64,000 bases of DNA from Saccharibacillus deserti (lineage in GTDB: Bacteria; Bacillota; Bacilli; Paenibacillales; Paenibacillaceae). Made by a program: the position numbers and the translations under genes. Below the pieces are notes generated by a model. That model saw nothing but the letters and a program-made list of their open reading frames with translations. It was not told the DNA's origin and made no database searches. The DNA is taken from positions 310,001 through 374,000 of the forward strand of contig NZ_JABJVN010000001.1 of NCBI RefSeq assembly GCF_013618475.1, written 5' to 3'. Of the stretch, positions 17,449-25,166 are shown in pieces; position 1 is the first letter of the stretch, and every line of letters begins with the position of its first letter.

Positions 17449-19068
17449 ATGAATAGAAAAAAGCTTCTTCTTCCGTTGCTCTTTATTTTTGTGATGATCT
17501 TGTGGGGATGCAGCGGCGGCGGCCAGGCGGCAAGCGAGAATGCGGCCGGGAATCGGGCCGAAGCGGCGCAGGCGGATAACAGCGCCCCGAACAGCGGTGA
17601 GGCTCCGGGCACGGATGAGAAGGCTCCGCAGGAGCTGGTCATCGCCGATCAGGAAATCGCGGCCGCGCTGGATCCCGTCCAGCCGTTGACGTCCAGCTAC
17701 CTGATCGCGATCGGCGCGGGAGAAACGTTGTTCAAAGCCGATCCCGAAGGAAAGATCCGGCCCGTGCTGGCCGACAGCGCCGAAGCGATCGACGCGAATA
17801 CCTGGGAGATCAGTCTCAACCCGGAGGCGAAGTTCTGGAGCGGGAAAAAGGTCGATGCCGAGGCGGTCGTCGCTTCGCTGGAACGCTCGCGCGAGCTCGA
17901 CAAGCAGGTTGTTCCGTACATTCAGGATCTGACGTTCTCGGCGGTGAATGCTTCTACCTTGCAGGTCGAAACGGCCCGCGAAAATATGGACGTTCCCTTG
18001 AACCTGTCTTCGTACCAGACGCTGATTCATAACGCGGAAGCCGCTTATGATTCGGTAGACACGATGGACTTGTCGGGAATGTACAAAGTGACCGCATTCG
18101 AACCGCAAAAGCGGATGGAACTTGCGGTCAACGAAAACTATCGGGGCACGAAGCCGGCGATCGCGCGCGTCGTGCACGAACAGATCAGCGACGAGCAGAC
18201 GCGCGTGCTGTCCGTATTGAGCGGAGCCAGCCATATTGCCCATAAGCTGCCGGTATCGGCGATCGAACAACTGCAGGCCGAAGATACCGTCACGCTTGCG
18301 ACAACGCCCGCTTCCAATACGCAGACCGTTTATTTGAATTTGGACCAGCCTAAATTTCAGGACGTGCGGGTCCGGCAGGCGCTTTCCTGGGGCATCGATC
18401 GCCAGGAACTGATCCTGCAGGCCGCAGAAGGACAAAGCTTCCCGGTTACGACCTGGCTCAGTTCCAATCCGGCGTTTGCCGAAGCGCGAAGCGCGGTGTA
18501 CGCGCAGTACGATCCGGAGCAGGCCGGCCGGCTGCTCGACGAAGCCGGGTGGGTGCCCGACGGCTCGGGCATCCGGATGAAAAACGGCGAACCGCTTACC
18601 CTTTCGCTGATGACCTGGGGCGGCGATCGCGCGCTTGGCGAGACGCTGCAGTATCAGTGGGCGCAGCTCGGGATTCAGGCCGAGATTCAGCACGGCGACT
18701 ACAGTCTGATCGAGACGGCGCGCGAGACCGGGAAGTGGGATGCTTTTATTGAAGCGTGGAGCACGTTTGGCGAACCGCATACGCTGCTGACCGGACAATA
18801 CTCGCCGGAAGGCGGCGGCAATTACGGAGGATTCGACGACGCGCGGGCAAACGAACTGCTGGCCCAATTGGAGGGAGCGTCAGACGAAGCGTCGCGGCAT
18901 GCCCTGGCGCTTGAAGCCAATACCTATATCGCCGAACAGGCTCCGGTGATCAGTCTGTATCCGCGTCCGCAGGTTACGGCAGTCAGCAGCACTCTGGAAG
19001 GATTCGTCGATCATTTTCGCCCGTTCGAAAATCTGGTAAACGAACATCTGAAATTTGTTTCTCCGTAA
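17449..19068 (+). CDS. Oligopeptide/nickel-type ABC substrate-binding lipoprotein
   Basis: A 539-residue family-5 solute-binding protein. The signal peptide ends in the lipobox ILWGC with Cys21, then a 45-residue Ala/Glu-rich linker. The family motifs VRQALSWGIDRQELI and the C-terminal YIAEQAPVISLYPRP are clear. In staphylopine-type systems the equivalent protein (CntA) binds the metal-loaded metallophore. With the Zur box upstream, the same role is likely here. Two permeases and a fused ATPase follow directly. Confidence 0.88.
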   Translation: MNRKKLLLPLLFIFVMILWGCSGGGQAASENAAGNRAEAAQADNSAPNSGEAPGTDEKAPQELVIADQEIAAALDPVQPLTSSYLIAIGAGETLFKADPEGKIRPVLADSAEAIDANTWEISLNPEAKFWSGKKVDAEAVVASLERSRELDKQVVPYIQDLTFSAVNASTLQVETARENMDVPLNLSSYQTLIHNAEAAYDSVDTMDLSGMYKVTAFEPQKRMELAVNENYRGTKPAIARVVHEQISDEQTRVLSVLSGASHIAHKLPVSAIEQLQAEDTVTLATTPASNTQTVYLNLDQPKFQDVRVRQALSWGIDRQELILQAAEGQSFPVTTWLSSNPAFAEARSAVYAQYDPEQAGRLLDEAGWVPDGSGIRMKNGEPLTLSLMTWGGDRALGETLQYQWAQLGIQAEIQHGDYSLIETARETGKWDAFIEAWSTFGEPHTLLTGQYSPEGGGNYGGFDDARANELLAQLEGASDEASRHALALEANTYIAEQAPVISLYPRPQVTAVSSTLEGFVDHFRPFENLVNEHLKFVSP

Positions 19069-19089
19069 CGGGAAAGGAGGCGGACGCTA

Positions 19090-20052
19090 ATGGGACGGCG
19101 ACTTCTGCTTACGTTTCTGCAGACGCTGATGACCGTTTTTGCGGCTTCGATCGTTCTGTTCGCGCTGATCCGCCTCGCCCCGGGAGATCCCGCCAAACTG
19201 CTGATCGGCAGGACGATGGAGATTGCCCTGGATGAAAGGACCTACGCCAAGATGTTGGGCGAAATGCGGACGGAAATGGGCTTGACCGGCAGTTGGTTCA
19301 GCCAATATCTGTCCTGGGCCGGCAGCCTGCTGCGGATGGATTTGGGCACTTCGTTCTATACGCAGCGGGCCGTGGCCGCCGAAATCGGCGAACGGCTGCC
19401 GGCCACGTTCCTGCTGGCGGGTACCGCGCTTCTGATCCAGGTGGGCATCGGTCTGCTGATCGGCATGTTATCCGCTTTGCATGCCGGCACCCTGCTGGAT
19501 ACGCTGGTCCGATTGGGATGCGTGCTGCTCGCTTCCGTGCCAGGCTTCGTGATCGGTCTGCTGCTGCTGTTGGCGCTTGCCGTCAAGCTGGAACTGTACG
19601 CCATCGGCAGCGAGGCGGGTTTATCGCGATTATGGCTGCCGGCTCTTACGCTGGGCCTGTTGGGAGCGCCGCAGATGATCCGCGTCGTACGGGCCAATCT
19701 GCTCAGCGAATTGGGGCAGGTGTATGTGCAGTCCGCGTTGTCGCGGGGACTGGGCACGCGCCGCGTCGTCGGACATGCGATGCGCAATGTGCTGCTGTCG
19801 ACGATTACGCTGATCGGTCTTTCGCTGACCGCTTCTATCAGCGGAGCCGTCGTAATCGAGAGCATTTTTGCGTGGCCCGGGCTGGGCGAATACGCCCTGA
19901 ACGGAATCCTGCACAAAGATTATCCGGCGCTGCAGGGATATGCCCTGGTTACGGTCTTGTCGGTCGTGGGGATCCATCTGACGGTAGAGGCGCTCTACGT
20001 CTGGCTCGATCCGCGGATCACGCGCCGGAAAAAGGAGGCGGCCCATGAATAG
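19090..20052 (+). CDS. ABC transporter permease, OppB/NikB type
   Basis: A 320-residue permease beginning with the signature GRRLLLTFLQTLMTVFAASIVLFALIRLAPGDP in segments of the first helix and loop. Six membrane helices are expected, with the cytoplasmic EAA-like loop around VVRANLLSELGQVYVQSALSRGL. ATG 19090 follows AAAGGAGG. It overlaps the next permease gene by 8 bp. Partner of the lipoprotein at 17449. Confidence 0.9.
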   Translation: MGRRLLLTFLQTLMTVFAASIVLFALIRLAPGDPAKLLIGRTMEIALDERTYAKMLGEMRTEMGLTGSWFSQYLSWAGSLLRMDLGTSFYTQRAVAAEIGERLPATFLLAGTALLIQVGIGLLIGMLSALHAGTLLDTLVRLGCVLLASVPGFVIGLLLLLALAVKLELYAIGSEAGLSRLWLPALTLGLLGAPQMIRVVRANLLSELGQVYVQSALSRGLGTRRVVGHAMRNVLLSTITLIGLSLTASISGAVVIESIFAWPGLGEYALNGILHKDYPALQGYALVTVLSVVGIHLTVEALYVWLDPRITRRKKEAAHE

Positions 20053-20872
20053 CCGGCGAGGTTCGCATACGTTGGTTTTCGGAATGGTCATGCTGGTGCT
20101 GCTGGCCGTGCCGATCTTCGCCGCTCCCTGGTTGTCGTTGGACGATCCTCTCGCCATGAACGCGGGCGCGCGGCTGGCGCGGCCCAGTCTGGAGCATCCG
20201 CTCGGCACCGACCGGTTCGGGCGCGATCTGCTGACCCGAACGCTGCACGGGGGCCGGACGACCCTGCTGTCGTGCGGACTTGCGCTGGGATCGGCTTTGG
20301 CGGTCGGCATGCTGCTTGGGGCTTTGGCCGGCATGTTCCACGGTTCCTGGTTTGATATCGTGCTGATGCGGATCATCGACGTCCTGCTGGCTTTTCCGTT
20401 CATGGTGTTTGCGATGGTGATTGCCGCCTTGTTCGGCACCAGCCTGTTTCATCTGCTGTTGGCCGTCGTGATTCTGTGGTGGGTCAACTTTGCGCGCCTG
20501 ACGCGCAGCATCGTGCTGAATACCCGCAAAAGCACTTCCGTGGACGCCGCGTTCGTACTGGGGATTTCCCCGCTCCGGATCCTGCTCAAAGAGCTGCTGC
20601 CGCAAGCTTTCGGTCCGGTACTCGTGTTGGCCACGTTTGAGTTGGGCCATTTGATTTTGGCGATTGCGGCGCTGTCTTTTTTGGGACTGGGCTCCCAGCC
20701 GCCTTCTCCCGAATGGGGCAGCATGCTGGCCGACGGCCGCGCCCATTTCATGACGACTCCGCATGTGCTGCTCGGTCCGGCCTTGTTTATCGTGCTGACG
20801 GTGCTGGCGTTCAATTGTATCGGCGAAGGACTGCGGGATCGAATCGATCCGTATGAGAAACACCGGATTTGA
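20045..20872 (+). CDS. ABC transporter permease, OppC/NikC type
   Basis: A 275-residue permease. The periplasmic loop HPLGTDRFGRDLLTRTLHGGRTTL is the hallmark of the OppC/DppC/NikC group, and SFLGLGSQPPSPEWGSMLADG is the conserved loop before the last helix. Start at ATG 20045 behind GGAGG, overlapping the preceding gene. Forms the channel with the OppB-type partner. Confidence 0.92.
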   Translation: MNSRRGSHTLVFGMVMLVLLAVPIFAAPWLSLDDPLAMNAGARLARPSLEHPLGTDRFGRDLLTRTLHGGRTTLLSCGLALGSALAVGMLLGALAGMFHGSWFDIVLMRIIDVLLAFPFMVFAMVIAALFGTSLFHLLLAVVILWWVNFARLTRSIVLNTRKSTSVDAAFVLGISPLRILLKELLPQAFGPVLVLATFELGHLILAIAALSFLGLGSQPPSPEWGSMLADGRAHFMTTPHVLLGPALFIVLTVLAFNCIGEGLRDRIDPYEKHRI

Positions 20873-20905
20873 CGCAGCGGAAAAAGAAAGCGGGGGGAAG
20901 GAGGC

Positions 20906-22555
20906 ATGGAGATCGCGGACAAGCGGGAAAGGCTTCAAATCGAGAATCTGGAAGTGACCTATCGGCAGAACGACAACGTTCACACGGTGTTGGACGGCAT
21001 TTCTTTTACGATGTACGAAGGCGAAATTTTGTCCCTGCTCGGCGAAAGCGGATCGGGCAAATCGACGATCGCCAAAGCGCTGATCGGACTGCTGCCGCCT
21101 TCCGCGGCGATCAAGTCGGGGACGCTTGGCCTGGACGGCGAACCGGTCATCTTCTTGTCTCAGCCGGGCGGGGCCTGGAATCGCCTGCGGGGTCGAGGCA
21201 TCGCCATGCTGTTTCAGGATGCGCGATTGGCGCTGAATCCCGTGATGAGCATCCACGCGCATTTTCGCGAGACGCTGCGTGCGCATCGGCTGGCACCCAA
21301 ACAAGACCCGTCTTCGATCGGCGCAGGTTGGCTGGCGCGCCTCGGGTTTGCGGATCCGGCGAGAATCCTGCGCTCGTATCCGCATGAGTTAAGCGGGGGC
21401 ATGTGCCAGCGCGTCTGTCTGGCGCTTGCGCTCTGCCTGCGTCCGCAAGTGCTGATCGCGGATGAACCGACTTCGGCTCTGGATACGGTGAACCAGGGGG
21501 AAGTGCTGGATCTGCTGCAAAGCCTGCAGCAGGAACTTGGTTTGTCGGTGCTGCTGATTACGCATGACCTGAACCTTGCCGAAGCGTTAAGCCATCGAGT
21601 GATGATATTGGACAAGGGGCGCATCGTGGAAAAAGGAGAGACGGCCCGGGTGCTGGCGCAGCCGAAGCACGGTTATACGCGGCAGCTCCTGGCTGCCCGC
21701 AATCTCACCTCGCTGTCGGAAGCGGTATCTGTTTCGGGCAGACGCGACGTTCCCCTGCTTGAGCTGCAGGATCTGAAGCAATCTCACGGTTCGCAGCGCC
21801 GGATCTTGAACGGCGTAAATCTGCGGCTGCACGATCGGGAGATCATCGGCATTCTGGGACAAAGCGGATGCGGCAAATCGACGCTTGCCCGGTGCATCGT
21901 GGGACTGGACCCGGCGGATGCCGGGACCGTTCGATTCCGGGGGCGCGATATTACCCGCTTCAAGGGCAGAGCGAGGCGCAAGCTGGCCCGGCATATCCAG
22001 CTCGTGTTCCAGGATGCCCGGGCCAGCCTGAATCCGCGCCGCAGCGCGCTGGAACTGGTACAGGCTTCCTTGCATGCTTTCCGGATCGGCAGCCGCAGGG
22101 AGAGGCTTGAACGTGCCCGCTTCCTGCTGAACGAAGTCGGCATCAAGGAGGCGGCCCAGCACCGCAGGCCGCCGCAGCTCAGCACGGGACAATGCCAGCG
22201 CATCGCCATCGCCCGCGCTTTGGCCCTGCGGCCCGAGATCCTTATTTGCGACGAAGCCGTTTCGGCTTTGGACATGAGCGTGCAGGCGCAGATTCTGGAG
22301 CTGCTGCAGCGGCTGCACCGACAGTTCGGTTTTTCGATCCTGATGATTTCCCACGATGTTCGGGTACTGCGCACGTTTTGCCATCAAATCGCGGTCATGC
22401 ACGAAGGACGATTCGTCGAGCAGCTTCCGGGCAGCCGCCTTGCGTCCGGGGAACACGATCATACCCGTCTGCTGCTGCGCAGCGCCGATCGCTTGGAAGC
22501 GGAGGCTCGACCGGCTTCGGCCAGGGAAACTAACATGACGCACAGTTCGCACTAG
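20906..22555 (+). CDS. Fused double ATPase of the metallophore importer (OppD-OppF fusion)
   Basis: A 549-residue protein made of two complete ABC ATPase domains in tandem. Domain 1 has Walker A GESGSGKST near residue 46 and signature LSGGMCQRV near 161. Domain 2 has Walker A GQSGCGKST near residue 317 and signature LSTGQCQRIAIARAL near 424. Both have Walker B with the catalytic Glu (ADEPTSALD; CDEAVSALD). In most Opp/Nik and Cnt systems these are two separate genes (D and F). The signatures carry Cys instead of the usual Gln/Lys before QR, a small oddity. Energises uptake through the two permeases. Confidence 0.9.
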   Translation: MEIADKRERLQIENLEVTYRQNDNVHTVLDGISFTMYEGEILSLLGESGSGKSTIAKALIGLLPPSAAIKSGTLGLDGEPVIFLSQPGGAWNRLRGRGIAMLFQDARLALNPVMSIHAHFRETLRAHRLAPKQDPSSIGAGWLARLGFADPARILRSYPHELSGGMCQRVCLALALCLRPQVLIADEPTSALDTVNQGEVLDLLQSLQQELGLSVLLITHDLNLAEALSHRVMILDKGRIVEKGETARVLAQPKHGYTRQLLAARNLTSLSEAVSVSGRRDVPLLELQDLKQSHGSQRRILNGVNLRLHDREIIGILGQSGCGKSTLARCIVGLDPADAGTVRFRGRDITRFKGRARRKLARHIQLVFQDARASLNPRRSALELVQASLHAFRIGSRRERLERARFLLNEVGIKEAAQHRRPPQLSTGQCQRIAIARALALRPEILICDEAVSALDMSVQAQILELLQRLHRQFGFSILMISHDVRVLRTFCHQIAVMHEGRFVEQLPGSRLASGEHDHTRLLLRSADRLEAEARPASARETNMTHSSH

Positions 22556-22569
22556 AGGAGGACACCCGC

Positions 22570-23718
22570 ATGAGCGCTACGATTTTGGACACGATCGGAC
22601 AGACTCCGCTCATTTCGATTTCCCGCATGAACCGTCCCGAAGAAGCACAGGTCCTGTTCAAATACGAGCGGTACAATCCCGGAGGCAGCATCAAGGATCG
22701 GGCCGCGCTGTATCTGGTCGAGACGGCCGAACAAAGAGGCTGGCTGAAGCCGGGCGGAACGTTGATCGAATCGTCCAGCGGGAACTTCGGGATTTCGCTG
22801 GCCATGATCGGAGCGGCCAAAGGCTACCGCGTCATTATTCTGGTCGATCCCAAAACGACGGAAGCCAATCTGGCCCTGATCCGAGGATTCGGCGCGGAAG
22901 TCATCGTCGTAACGGAGCAGGACGACAGCGGCAGCTATCACAAAACGCGTATCGCGCTGGCGAACAAACTGGCTAGCGAAATCGAGGGCGCTTACCGGCC
23001 GGATCAATGCTTCAACCGGCTTAATCAGGAAGCGCATTATCAGAGCACGGCCCGGGAAATTCTCGAACAATGTCCGGGCCGGCCGAGCGCGTTCGTCGCG
23101 GCCGTCAGCACGGGCGGACAGCTTGGCGGAATCTCGCGCTTTCTCAAAACGTACGCGCCCCGCACTCAAGTCGTCGGCGTCGACGCGGTCGGCTCGACGG
23201 TCTTCGGCGGACAGGCCAACGCTTACCGGACGCCGGGCGTCGGTCTAAGCTGGACGCCCGTTAATCTGAGCCTGTCGAATCTGGATTATGCCTACAAAAT
23301 TTCGGATGAACAGGCTTTCGTCACCGCCCGGGCGTTCGCGCGCCATGAAGGCATCCTGATGGGACCGTCCAGCGGAGCCTGCGCGCTTGTCGCGCTCAAG
23401 CTGGCCCAGCAGTGGGGACCGGAACACCGGATCGTCAGCATGGTGGCGGACGGCGGGGATCGGTATATCCAGACGTTGTTCAATGATCCATGGATGCACA
23501 GTCAAGGATTTTCGACGACGGCGAGCCCTGCGGACATTCGCGGGATAGCCCGCCGCCTGGAACCGTGGAGCGCATCGCCGGGCGAGTGTGCCAACGAGCA
23601 GACGGGGCTGATCGAGGCGCTGCAGGTACCGCAGGCGACTTTGCTTGCGAACGCCGAACTTCATTTAAGCGATACGATTCAGGTTCGACGCCCGCCCGCC
23701 GCCGCTTTTTTGGATTGA
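22570..23718 (+). CDS. Cysteine-synthase-family PLP enzyme (SbnA-like)
   Basis: A 382-residue fold-type II PLP enzyme. PLP Lys42 lies in GGSIKDRAA, the substrate loop is SSSGNFGISLAMI, and the phosphate-binding loop is STGGQLGG. Cysteine synthases normally stop near residue 310-320; this one has a further 65 residues (after about 315) of unknown role. In siderophore and metallophore clusters such enzymes (for example SbnA) make 2,3-diaminopropionate precursors from phosphoserine and glutamate. A role in making the metal-binding building block is inferred from the operon, not from specific residues. ATG 22570 follows AGAGGAGG. Confidence 0.85.
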   Translation: MSATILDTIGQTPLISISRMNRPEEAQVLFKYERYNPGGSIKDRAALYLVETAEQRGWLKPGGTLIESSSGNFGISLAMIGAAKGYRVIILVDPKTTEANLALIRGFGAEVIVVTEQDDSGSYHKTRIALANKLASEIEGAYRPDQCFNRLNQEAHYQSTAREILEQCPGRPSAFVAAVSTGGQLGGISRFLKTYAPRTQVVGVDAVGSTVFGGQANAYRTPGVGLSWTPVNLSLSNLDYAYKISDEQAFVTARAFARHEGILMGPSSGACALVALKLAQQWGPEHRIVSMVADGGDRYIQTLFNDPWMHSQGFSTTASPADIRGIARRLEPWSASPGECANEQTGLIEALQVPQATLLANAELHLSDTIQVRRPPAAAFLD

Positions 23719-23754
23719 CCTTTTCCTGATTAAAGTAAGGGGAGTTGTTCCACA

Positions 23755-24960
23755 TTGAAGCAATCGCGAGTGACTTCCTGGACGTTTATCCGTTTGTACG
23801 GTCTGGCGTTTTTGTTTTTCAGCGCCAATTCCATGCTTGCCGTACTCGTGCCGCTGAGAAGCGAGGCGCTCGGGGCCAGCAATGCGACGATCGGTTGGAT
23901 CATGGGCGCTTATATGCTGACCTGCATGTTTTTTCGTCCGTTGGCGGGCAAAGTCATCCAGCGTCACGGAGCGTCCCGGGTCCTTCGCATCCTGCTGTTG
24001 GTGAACGGGTTTGCTTTACTGCTGTATCCGCTGGCGGGACTGTCCGGTTTTTTGGCTGCCCGTCTTCTGCAGGGGATCGCGACGGCGTTTTTTTCAATGG
24101 CGCTGCAGATTGCGATTATCGATTCGTTGCCTGACGAAGAACGATCGCAGGGCGTTTCGCTCTATTCGCTCTTCACCTACATGCCGGGCATCATCGGGCC
24201 GGTGCTTGCGCTCAGTTTGTGGGACTGGGGAGATAGGAACGCCTTTTTCGCGGTCATGGTCGTGATTGCGGCCGGAACCGCGCTGTTCGGATTTACGACG
24301 CCCGTCCGATCGAACGGCTATCCCGCGAACGGCGGGGACAAACAATCGGAAAAAAAAAGACAGGCAGCAGAGGACGGGATATGGCGTTCTTTCGGTCGGG
24401 TGATTACGATTGCGCCTCTTGCGCTGTGCACCTGGTTGATGCTCGGGACTTCCGTCGTGTTCGGAGCCGTTACGGTATTTATTCCGCTGTATGCGGCAGA
24501 AATCGCCTACGGTCATGCGGGGCTGTACATGATGATCCAGGCCGCGGTAATCGTGGCTGCCCGGTTTGCGCTGCGCAAGCGGATTCCGTCCGACGGCAGA
24601 TGGCGGCCGCGCTTCATCCAGGGGATGGTGATCCTTGCGGGGATCGCCGCCCTGCTGCTGGCTGCCGCGGGATCGGTCGGGCCGATCGCTTTTTACGCGT
24701 CCGCTTTTATGATGGGGGCGGCTCAGGCGCTGCTGTATCCTTCCTTGACGACGTATCTGACTTTTGCGCTTCCCCGGGCTTCCCGCAACGTGCTGCTCGG
24801 TTTGTTTATCGCTTCGGCGGATTTGGGTATTTCACTTGGCGGTCTGGTGATGGGCCCCGTCGCGGACCGGTTGTCGTACTCCGGCATGTACGGCGTATGC
24901 GCTTTGCTGCTCCTGGCATTGATCGGCGTGGAAAAAAGGTACCGCATTCGCGTTCGGTGA
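23755..24960 (+). CDS. MFS exporter, last gene of the Zur operon
   Basis: A 401-residue major facilitator with twelve predicted membrane helices and a central cytoplasmic linker (NGYPANGGDKQSEKKRQAAEDG). It starts with TTG 23755 behind GGGGAG. The staphylopine cluster has an equivalent MFS exporter (CntE) beside its importer, so this protein probably secretes the operon's product. A strong terminator follows at 25008-25052 and closes the operon. Confidence 0.85.
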   Translation: MKQSRVTSWTFIRLYGLAFLFFSANSMLAVLVPLRSEALGASNATIGWIMGAYMLTCMFFRPLAGKVIQRHGASRVLRILLLVNGFALLLYPLAGLSGFLAARLLQGIATAFFSMALQIAIIDSLPDEERSQGVSLYSLFTYMPGIIGPVLALSLWDWGDRNAFFAVMVVIAAGTALFGFTTPVRSNGYPANGGDKQSEKKRQAAEDGIWRSFGRVITIAPLALCTWLMLGTSVVFGAVTVFIPLYAAEIAYGHAGLYMMIQAAVIVAARFALRKRIPSDGRWRPRFIQGMVILAGIAALLLAAAGSVGPIAFYASAFMMGAAQALLYPSLTTYLTFALPRASRNVLLGLFIASADLGISLGGLVMGPVADRLSYSGMYGVCALLLLALIGVEKRYRIRVR

Positions 24961-25007
24961 CCGCCTTATAACAAATCCGATCGAATAAAAGTGTGATCAT
25001 AGAAGCT

Positions 25008-25052
25008 CCAAGACAAAAGACCGGGCCGGCGCTGCCCGGTCTTTTGTCTTGG
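25008..25052 (+). terminator. Terminator of the Zur operon
   Basis: Very long stem (CCAAGACAAAAGACCGGG / CCCGGTCTTTTGTCTTGG), symmetrical enough to work on both strands. Confidence 0.92.
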
Positions 25053-25166
25053 AAATAAATAAGTTTGAAAAAAACGTTTTATTACATAAAAAGTAAAAAA
25101 AGCTAAGCGCATGCAGGGGAGAGGCCGATATAAGACCTATCTTACTACCGTCGCGGAGGCCGCAAA

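Noticed and set aside
17215-18867. Minus-strand frame of 550 codons opposite the substrate-binding gene
   Set aside because: Antisense shadow; would interrupt the Zur operon and has no motif.
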